From positions 62,001 through 126,000 of the forward strand of contig JALNQF010000073.1 of the NCBI GenBank assembly GCA_028456385.1: a DNA stretch of 64,000 nt, given 5' to 3'. This stretch comes from Ophiosphaerella korrae. Lineage: Eukaryota; Ascomycota; Dothideomycetes; Pleosporales; Phaeosphaeriaceae. The notes beneath the pieces are model-generated. The model ran no database searches, had not been told where the DNA came from, and worked only from the letters and a program-made list of their open reading frames with translations. The position numbers were made by a program, and so were the translations under genes. Below are positions 57,255 to 64,000 of the stretch, in pieces. The stretch's first letter is position 1. The number at the start of each line of letters is the position of its first letter.

Positions 57255-59010
57255 TCGACCATCCTCCCTGCTAGCGCTGCTCTTTCTGCGTAATGTCATC
57301 TACCGGCTATACCTGTCGCGTTGCCGCTAGCGGCCGGCCTGGCTCTTTCCCTATATCGTCATCTGTGTCTCGTTGCTGCAGGCGCGCCGCGGCCCTTTGT
57401 TGCTCTTAACTCGTAGCCAGCTCACAGTCAGTCAAGCTCACAACTCGCAGTCAACTCCCCGTCAGTCAAGCTCGTGGCTAGTCAAACTCACAACTCGCTG
57501 TCAACTCGCCGGTCAATCAAGCTCGCCGCCAGTCAAGCTCACAACTCGCTGTCAGTCAAGCCCTCTCTGAGGAGCCCTGCCAGCCCAAAATCCAATGGGA
57601 ACACCGTGCAACTGTCAGATGTAACGCTGCCAGATGGAGCTGAGCTAGCTCACCAACTCAACCATCACTGTTGCTATCGCAACCATCGCCATGGCCATGG
57701 CCAGTGCCCGAGCCCGCTGCCTATCCGCAGCTCACCCCCCCAGGAGCCCACGCCCTCCGGCGCACCATCCACCAACTCACCATCACTATCGCTATCGCAG
57801 CCATGGCCATAGCTAGTGGCCTCGCCAGTGCCCGAGCCCCGCTGCCTATCCCCAGCCCACTCTCCAGGAGCCCACGCCCATCCGGCGCACCAACTCAGCT
57901 ACGGCGCATCCCTTTGACAGGAAGGAGAGCAGCAATTGGGCAACGCGCCAGCTCAACAAAGGGCAATCCTTGAGCTAAGAAGCCCAACAAAGGGACGAAG
58001 GTTATCAATAGTTAGCAGCCGGCAGGCAGATGATGGCGAGGAATTAGATAGTCACTTCAATCAATCATGACTGCTGCTCAAATCTGACATGCCCAAATCG
58101 TCGTCTCCCAGCTGCCATATCAGCGCGCGCCGCTGCTCTTTTCCCATATCGTCGTCTCCTAGCTATCATATCAGCGCTCCGCCGCCGCTTTCCAATGGCC
58201 TCGTCCTCGCATACCTCACCGCCCAATCTAGCTTTCGCGTGGGTCTGAAGCCTGCCAGCATGCCCAGCACTTGGCCCGCGCTCTTTTCCCATTATTGTCA
58301 TCTACCAGCTGCGCCTGTTGCAGTACCGCAAGCGCGCCGCTTGGGTCTTGAGGATAGATAGGCTAGCTAGAATTACGGCACGCGCATCATTCGTGACTAC
58401 GAAGACCAAGGCTTTCTCGCACAGCCACAACCACGAACTCAACCATCCAACCCTCCGGTTTCTTCAGTTTCTTCCAGCAGACAACCTGCAACCGTTTCTC
58501 GCGAATGAGGCGGCCGCTGCTCTTTTTCCATATCGTCATCTCCCGGCTGCCATACCAGCGCTTCGCCGCCAGTCTTTGCTCATATCGTCGTCTCCTAGCT
58601 GCTATATAGGCGCGCCGGTCCTCTTTTCTCATATCATCGTCTCCCAGCTGCCAGCGCTTCGCCGCCAAGCAGAACCAGTCTTATTACGTGAACTGTAATA
58701 GCCATCCATCCACTCACCCAGCCCAGCGCCAGCCGTACAACCCCGTGCCTGGTCCAGAAACACCATCTAACCAGCCCTCAGTAGTTGAGCTCACCGCTGC
58801 CGCCACCCACCAACCGCATCCAAATCCTCGTAGCTCTTGATAGAGCGGTGCTCTTTTCCTATATCGCCGTCTACTAGCTGCCAGCTGCTAGCGCGCACCG
58901 CTGCTCTTTTCCTATATCGTCGTCTCCCCACTGCCATGCCAACACGCGCCGGTGCTCTTTCCCCATATCGTCGTCTCCCAGCTGCCATGCCAGCGCGTGC
59001 TGCTGCTCTT
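57255..59010. repeat. Minisatellite region, possibly derived from WD40-coding DNA
   Basis: At least eight scattered or tandem copies of a roughly 50-60 bp unit, typically cgccgctgctctt followed by ttcccatatcgtcgtctcc and cagctgccatgccagcg. They are clearest at 58089-58190, 58500-58670 and 58840-59010. Several other local tandems occur: a roughly 33-bp ctcacaactcgctgtcaa unit at 57420-57560 and a roughly 110-bp direct duplication at 57660-57890. On the minus strand the unit contains ATATGGGAAAAGAGCAGCGG, similar to the KIWDVSSGA codons of the WD40 fragment at 1211-2020. The many overlapping open frames here on both strands are by-products of the GC-rich repeats and are not genes. Confidence 0.55.
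57890..58091 (-). repeat. LTR-like repeat R fragment, reverse
   Basis: Minus strand begins TGTCAGATTTGAGCAG at 58091 and includes the tgcctgccggctgctaac and gatgcgccgtagctgag blocks. The 3' end merges into the duplicated region and is not defined. Confidence 0.5.
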
Positions 59011-59208
59011 TGCGCTGAGAGGAGCCCACGGAGGTATCGCTCCCTCAACGGTCCGGGAGATTCCTTTCTAGGCGATCCTTTCAACCATGCCCATCGTCAA
59101 AAACCCCAACGTGTACTGACTGGACGCAATGAGCATGCCGAGTCCAGCAGGGATAGGGAGTTGATGAATGATCCGCGAAGGGCAGCGAGCAGGCCCAGTC
59201 CAGCAACA

Positions 59209-59370
59209 TGTCAGATTTGATGGTCACTTGTTGATTGATATGAACAAAGGTACTGATTCAATTGATTGATTGTATTGATTCAAGTGAGTGATTGCTCTGT
59301 GTTGTTTCTGCTGCTCTGTCCTCCAGTCTATATACTCGTCTCTACTCGGTGGCGGAGAGCCGTCATGCGT
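59209..59370 (+). repeat. Copia-type LTR fragment
   Basis: Starts TGTCAGATTTGATGGTCACT, with cagtctatatactcgtctct and cggtggcggagagccgtcat. It points away from the repeat R fragment at 58091; the two bracket the minisatellite. Confidence 0.5.
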
Positions 59371-59840
59371 GATCGCCACAAAGAAAATACTTTCGCTTCA
59401 ACTCGTCCAATCAGAGCGAAGGCCGGGAAGCTGACATAATTCTATCACTTTTGGCGAACCACCAACCCAGGCTAATGCGAAATGACCCCGCACATCTTAC
59501 GTCATGCACCGGCGAGTTTGTATGTGCTACATCCAATCAAAGATTAAATCAATTCATAAGGCGTAAAATATACGAATCATATTTTGAATTACATTAGACT
59601 ACTGTGTATTTATGACTTATACACTCAGCAAGGTATGAAATACTAAGCATTGGTGGCTCCTTCACCTCTAGGTGCGGTGGGCTCACACCTCTCGAATTTG
59701 ATGTCCAGCCCTGAGGGCTTAGTTAGGAGCCTACCCTGCTTTCGAGGATGACACTGAGTCCTCTACACAATCCACTTTTCGTTTACACGAGCCTTTGGGC
59801 GAGGTGTTTCCTGGAGGCGGCACTATCGAGCTAGGGCATG
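59371..59840. other. No gene recognised
   Basis: Unique-looking, moderately AT-rich sequence; only short open frames. Confidence 0.4.
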
Positions 59841-59843
59841 AAT

Positions 59844-60635
59844 TTATCGGACGCGAGCTCGATCGTTCTTAAAGGGCTTAGAGAGCGTATTAGCTACGGT
59901 AGCATACTCTCGAAGTTCGAATTCCGGGGTCGGCAGAGTCAGGATCTCGGATGCAGGCTTCCCACTGAACTGCTTCTCGATCTCAATTGCATCAATCGAC
60001 TTGTGAAAGGTTCTGATGGCCTCTTTCAGTCGCTCCCTACGCAGCTTCTCCGTGGTGCTGCCGATCTTACGGATGGCCGCCTCGTAGTCTGCGTAGAGCA
60101 AGTTCCTTGGGCCTGATCAAGAAGTAGCCGGAAGCCTTGTATATGTAGCTCGTGCTTATAGGTATCCATTTCCCTGCGGAATTCCACAAGCAGCGGGTGG
60201 TTGCGCACCTCTTGTTGCTCGTCGTCCAGTTCGACTGGCGCACGCCGATCTCGTGATAAGCCCATCCTTGCAACAGACTGAATCAGGTCCTCTTGAGAAG
60301 GTGTACCAAAATAAATTGACTGGAAGTCGTGTGCAATGTGCGTCGACGTGTGATGCCTTTCGTAGGTCTCGCTGCTATGACCCATGGTCTGGTTTCGGTA
60401 AAAAAAGACACATCTCTGAAGCAGAGCGCTTTGTTGCTTCCTTTGTTACTTGCACTCTCGACAAGCGTTCCTGGTCGTGTAGCGGTAGCTGCGCTTAAGA
60501 GGAGGGCCGAAATCTGCACCCGAATGAAGCCGCGCAATGGCTTTTTATCGTCTACCCATAGAGCGTGCAGGATGGCAAAGAGGTCCTGGACATACATGGC
60601 CAGCTTTTCCTTCTTCGACCTAGCTAGAATCACCG
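59844..60635 (-). pseudogene. DUF3435 tyrosine-recombinase-like gene, internally deleted and frameshifted
   Basis: The first part (60635-60403) reads YVQDLFAILHALWVDDKKPL, LLLSAATATRPGTLVESASN and ALCFRDVSFF, the start of the DUF3435 (FluG-associated) domain. This domain is related to Crypton and Starship-captain tyrosine recombinases. A run of seven T then leads into another frame, NQTMGHSSETYERHHTSTHI, then FGTPSQEDLIQSVARMGLSR and RDRRAPVELDDEQ, the C-terminal part of the same family. The GHSS-x-x-x-Y motif resembles the end of the catalytic core, so the central part with the other catalytic Arg/His residues is missing (a deletion of probably 200-300 codons). A further frameshift near 60105 leads to LYADYEAAIRKIGSTTEKLR and EFELREYATVANTLSKPF. 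The N-terminus is also lost. RIP is not the cause. Confidence 0.8.
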
Positions 60636-61386
60636 TCTAACAAGAGCGTTGTGGGGAGCGACGACGTTTCATGGTTTGGCATGGTGATCGGGGCGGGAGG
60701 GATGTTGCGGCATGGTCTCTTCGGCCTTTTGGCAGCAACAGTAGAGACGGCTGCGGTTGCGGCACGGGAAGTGCCAGGTCTGCGACAATTTCGAGGCATC
60801 GTCGTCGCGCTGCAGGCAGCTTAGGGGGGTCGACGACGGCTTCGTGTCGAAGGGGTTGAATGTGGAGGGGATAAGGCCTGGCAGGAGGGCCATTCATAAG
60901 ATTCTTGGAAGAGGTGCCTGCGCAGTCGAATATGGAGGGTCATCATGTCTAGTGTAGCAGCGTTGCTCGCAGCGGCGCTTACCTTGGAGCACGCTGATGA
61001 GGCGTGGGAACGCTCGGCGCCAGTGGACCCCGTCTGTCCAGGCACCCTCCACCTCCATCAATGCCAACACGCCCCAAAACACACCAAATTTCTCAACGTT
61101 GAGCATAGCTGACAGTTCAAAATTCAATATTTAAAGGCTTTGCCATCGTACCTATCATTAATTACGGTCGTACGGCGAGGATAGCCTTCTACTGTCTTGT
61201 TTATTTTAGCTTGATCTAACTAACTCAAACACGTAAAGAGCCTCCTTATACCTTAGTCTATAGTAACGCACCTCTTAGAGTAGAGCCTCCTTCTTAATAG
61301 TGAATTCTAGGTCTCTAAGATAGAGAGATTAGGTAACTTAGGTAGAGAGTTGATGTACTGCTAACAGTTCTTGTCTATCCACTTTA
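60636..61386. other. GC-rich block, no confident gene, then AT-rich spacer
   Basis: Overlapping open frames exist on both strands at 60637-61127. One minus-strand frame (61127 down, FGVFWGVLALMEVEGAWTDG) could splice across a 35-bp GTAAGC to ACTAG gap near 60950-60985, but nothing is recognisable. The stretch 61130-61386 is AT-rich with no feature. Confidence 0.3.
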
Positions 61387-61596
61387 TTGTTTTCTTGGAG
61401 ATATAAGCTGAATCCTAGTCCTACTATAGAATATATTCGCCTCTACGTTTTAAAATATAAGAATAGAGGTGTCCGATTTGAGGGAGGTTATAGCAGTTTG
61501 ATAAAAAGGCTTTTTCGTAACGGCCATGTGAGGGCCTTGTTGGAGAGGGATACTGAGGCTTTCAGAAAAGCCCTTTTTCAGATTGATCACCTATGA
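61387..61596 (+). CDS. Uncertain 69-codon ORF
   Basis: MFSWRYKLNPSPTIEYIRLY, then GVRFEGGYSSLIKRLFRNGH to KALFQIDHL. Charged, no signal peptide, no family recognised. It could be an exon or a fragment of a larger degraded gene. Confidence 0.2.
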   Translation: MFSWRYKLNPSPTIEYIRLYVLKYKNRGVRFEGGYSSLIKRLFRNGHVRALLERDTEAFRKALFQIDHL

Positions 61597-62018
61597 CTTG
61601 AAGGCACTGGGTATGAACTGAGTGGATTGATTCTGCTGTCTATCTCTGGCCCTGCGCTCTATCTATGTATCTGCGATGCGGCGGTCTCGGCTGGGTCTCT
61701 CGAGACGGCGGCGAGCCGGATCCTCAACACCCCTTCTGTTGAGGTGCTGGTTTCTTTGTTGTATTAGTCGTGCTGACGTAGTCCATCTCCTTGCATGTGA
61801 GATTCTTTGTTCGATTCCTTTGTTCGTGAAGGTCGAGGCTGCGATCCTTTCAGCTGCGGCGGGGTTGGCGACTTGGCGATCGCACATGTGATCGCGCATC
61901 TAATCGCGCATCGAGCATCTGATCGAGCAACTCATCTGACAAGAGGGCTAGAAGAATACACTTTGTATATGCATTACTATTTATCTTGCTATTCTTGTTG
62001 TCTGCGTTGTACTAAATC
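61597..62018. other. No gene recognised
   Basis: Overlapping short frames on both strands (61663-62031), Arg-rich on the minus strand. The solo LTR beginning at 62019 has matching duplications on both sides, so this is not its internal region. Confidence 0.35.
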
Positions 62019-62296
62019 TGTTAAGAGGTAGCTGGAAGACAATAGTACTTGCCGTAGGCCACAGGAGATAGTGAAGGGATGACAGATAGTATTCGATAGT
62101 ACTACTAGTATCTAAGGGAGAATAATACTCGCTTTACTCTCTTCGCAAGTATCGAGCCTTTTATGCGCCTGTGTAGTGCATCGGCCCCGCTTTGGATTAC
62201 AACTATACAATGTCATGATCTTTGGTGTATCGGCCCCGCCCCCAACTCGTACCAGAGTTCATGAGAGTCTCGAGTGTTTGGAGAACCTTCGTTACA
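62019..62296 (-). repeat. Solo LTR of the Gypsy-A family with intact target duplication
   Basis: Exactly 278 bp, the same length as the Gypsy-A LTRs. It begins (minus) TGTAACGAAGG, ends CTCTTAACA, and is flanked by AAATC (62014-62018, 62297-62301). It is nearly free of RIP and gives the unmutated LTR sequence. Formed by recombination between the two LTRs of a complete element. Confidence 0.88.
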
Positions 62297-62605
62297 AAAT
62301 CACCTATTTAAAGTTCTATTTAATTATAAGGAAAATGTAAAAGTAGTGGTAAAGCTTAGGATTAAGATTGTAATTAACCTCGTATTATACATTAGATAGA
62401 TAATACTTAGCGTAATCTCTAGCGTTATGTTTAGTGTTTTACTAGTATCTTAGGCCTGTTATGAAGTGTATTTCATTACACCAAAGTACTATACGCTAAT
62501 CTTCTAAGTTAGGACGTAGTTAAAGCTAAATAAGGAGATATTCCTAGCGTTTAGAACGTTGTGCTTCTATGTAGAGTTCTTTGATAATAGCTCGGTGTGT
62601 CTTTA
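62297..62605. other. AT-rich spacer
   Basis: RIP-like, CpA-poor sequence (e.g. attaggattaagattgtaatt) with no readable element. Confidence 0.4.
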
Positions 62606-62842
62606 ACGTGTTCCACCAGTCGCCGGGCCACACTACTCCTCGAGCCACCTTATCAAAATCAGCTTTGCAAGATTTTAAAAATTAGTACCTATAGATAATA
62701 TCTATGGTTAGAGTAGTTTTACCATTTCATAAAGAGGGACAAGAGCATTGGTGTAATGTTATGATTAACTGAAAAAATCTTGGCGCTAGTTTTGGTGAGG
62801 TGGCCCGAGGAGTGGTGTGGCCCGGGGACTGGTGGAACACGT
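62606..62842. mobile_element. Pogo-type MITE, 237 bp
   Basis: Roughly 70-bp terminal inverted repeats begin ACGTGTTCCACCAGTC; TA duplication at 62604-62605 and 62843-62844. No coding capacity. The terminal ACGT is shared with pogo-1, 2 and 3, suggesting mobilisation by a Fot/pogo transposase, though the remaining TIR is different. Confidence 0.82.
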
Positions 62843-62880
62843 TATTCTTATTTAATGAGTAATAGCTCATTGTATTGTAA

Positions 62881-63160
62881 TGTGACGAAGGTCCCCGGAA
62901 TCCTCGAGGTCCTTGGGAACTCTGGTACTAGTCTAGAGTGGAGCTGATACGCTGGTAATCATGACGTTGTTATAGTATTAGTCTAGAGCGGGGCCGATGC
63001 GCTACTCCAGCGCATAAAAGGCTCTAAACTTGCGAACAGAGGAGAGCAAATATTATTTTTCTCACATCGTTAGTACTCAGATTGAAATACTATTTGTTAT
63101 CCCTTCACTACCTCCTGTGGCCTACGGCAAGTACTATTGTCTTCCAGCTACCTCTTAGCA
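62881..63160 (+). repeat. Gypsy-A family LTR (5' LTR of a deleted element)
   Basis: 280 bp from TGTGACGAAGG to CCTCTTAGCA, little RIP. Directly followed by an internal deletion junction joining it to the pol C-terminus. Confidence 0.82.
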
Positions 63161-63610
63161 ATTAACCTATTCTGTGTACAATACGCAGTTTGAATGCAGG
63201 CGTACTACCTACTCTTACTACCTTACTGCCGCATTTACAACGTATTCTGCATTTCCCTCCTTAAAAGATAGAAACCCCGATTAGGTATACAAGGTAATAC
63301 TTAGCCACCTAAGGTAATAGAAGAAAGAAAAGAGGTATAGGAAGTTGAAAAGATCCTCAAAAATCGCAAAAGAAAAGGACGATTAGAGTATCTCCTAAGA
63401 TAGAAAGGGTATAATGAATCCTAGGATACATGGGCCCCTGCTGCAGACTTTGAAGATATAGAGGAACTACTTAAAGACTTTGAATTAGGCTAAAACGCCT
63501 CGCAAGCAAAGTAGATATAAAAAGTATAATTTACATCTTTGAAACGCACCTGCGAAGCAAATTATGTATTGTAGCTTGATAGCTAGGTGTCTACGTATAT
63601 AAAAATATAA
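63161..63610 (+). pseudogene. Gypsy-A family pol C-terminus with chromodomain
   Basis: This matches 38690-39120 of Gypsy-A but with far fewer changes. The chromodomain is readable at about 63300-63490 (RRLEYLLRWKGYNES-type pattern, then DTWAPAADFEDIEELLKDFE with a few stops). Gag, protease, RT, RNase H and most of integrase are deleted between the LTR and this segment. Confidence 0.75.
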
Positions 63611-63679
63611 CTACTCTACAAAACCCTGCGCCCCACATATACTTAATCTACATTCTGCTTATGCTCCTTACCTGCGCCC

Positions 63680-64000
63680 CCCTCGCTTCCCGAAGTAGCA
63701 GTGTTCATTCCCATCCTCCAATTCCTCTACAATTTCATCCTCATTATTAGAATCATCATCATCAGAAGGCTCACGCTCACGATCAACCTGAGAAACAGTT
63801 AGCATGCGCCATATGTGTGCGGCACGAGTGAACATACAATGCGACCAAGGTGGCCCGAAATATCCCTTAAAACCGTCACCAAGCTCCTCTGCTCGGAAAG
63901 GATCAGCCCCAGAAACTGAGGAGTGGTGGTGGGGGTTTGAGCGGCAACTCCCAGCGGAGCTCCATCACGGGCAGCGAGGCGACGGCGGTTCGACAGCTCC
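63680..64000 (-). CDS. Antisense gene of the Gypsy-A family, C-terminal part (cut by window edge)
   Basis: The minus-strand frame is open for at least 75 codons to a TAA near 63680: DPFRAEELGDGFKGYFGPPW, then SHCMFTRAAHIWRMLTVSQV, then an acidic tail (EREPSDDDDSNNEDEIVEEL) and HCYFGKRGGRR. It is homologous to the damaged antisense reading at 39213-40330. A potential acceptor (TTTCTCAG at about 63790) could mark an intron or be read through. The conserved aromatic block suggests a folded domain; I do not recognise it. The rest lies beyond 64000. Confidence 0.55.

Noticed and set aside
58065..59084. Minus-strand Arg-rich ORFs (RRRYGKRAAARADMAAGRRR type)
   Set aside because: Translation of the minisatellite in one frame; the unit length and the open reverse strand explain it.
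57373..59220. Many overlapping ORFs of 60-127 codons on both strands
   Set aside because: They follow the GC-rich minisatellite in several frames at once, without family resemblance or consistent start.
61663..62018. Sequence left of the 62019 LTR, considered as gag of a Gypsy-A element
   Set aside because: The LTR is flanked by identical AAATC on both sides, so it is solo and the neighbour is not its internal region.

Overview
The window looks like a repeat-rich chromosomal region of a filamentous ascomycete (Pezizomycotina, probably a dothideomycete; species not determinable). The evidence is spliceosomal introns of about 40-55 bp, fungal families (HET-E/NLR-type WD40 repeats, DUF3435, SR-protein kinase, APH-like kinase, PD-(D/E)XK-like proteins, Fot/pogo, MULE-like and Gypsy/Copia elements), and heavy repeat-induced point mutation (RIP). 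From about 2.7 to 50.6 kb CpA/TpG dinucleotides are strongly depleted. Nearly every transposon reading frame is broken by TAG/TAA at former CAG/CAA/TGG codons, and Cys and Asp codons have become Tyr and Asn.

Layout. 1-2.6 kb: remnants of an SR-protein kinase and a LINE reverse transcriptase, then a WD40 fragment between two LTR-like repeats. 2.64-41.75 kb: one 39-kb nest of transposons. A Fot/pogo element (pogo-1) sits in the LTR-like repeat with a TA duplication. Gypsy-A sits in pogo-1 (duplication ATCTT). Gypsy-B, reversed, sits in Gypsy-A. Gypsy-C, D and E sit in Gypsy-B (duplications TTATA, TACGA/TACAA and AAATT). A second pogo (pogo-2) sits in Gypsy-C (TA). 41.8-43.1 kb: a DUF7079-like pseudogene and repeat debris. 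43.1-50.6 kb: a MULE-like element with 36-bp terminal inverted repeats, itself hit by pogo-3. Its two convergent genes are cut by at least 20 tiny introns that share one sequence core. 50.6-51.03 kb: the 3' end of a second pogo-1 copy.

From 51 kb the sequence is less mutated. It holds a PD-(D/E)XK-like gene that begins at the pogo-1 end, an intact APH-like kinase (52946-54349, minus) and a small Cys/His-rich gene (54819-55133). After that come Copia/LTR fragments, a minisatellite resembling WD40-coding DNA (57.3-59.0 kb), a DUF3435 recombinase pseudogene (59.8-60.6 kb), a solo LTR of the Gypsy-A family, a pogo-type MITE, and a deleted Gypsy-A relative running off the right edge.

Functionally this is a transposon graveyard with few live host genes. 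The most unusual signals are the near-uniform introns of the MULE-like element and the open frames that the Gypsy elements carry antisense to pol next to the 3' LTR. All coordinates were read by eye; element boundaries rest on TSD/TIR/LTR matches and domain limits are approximate.
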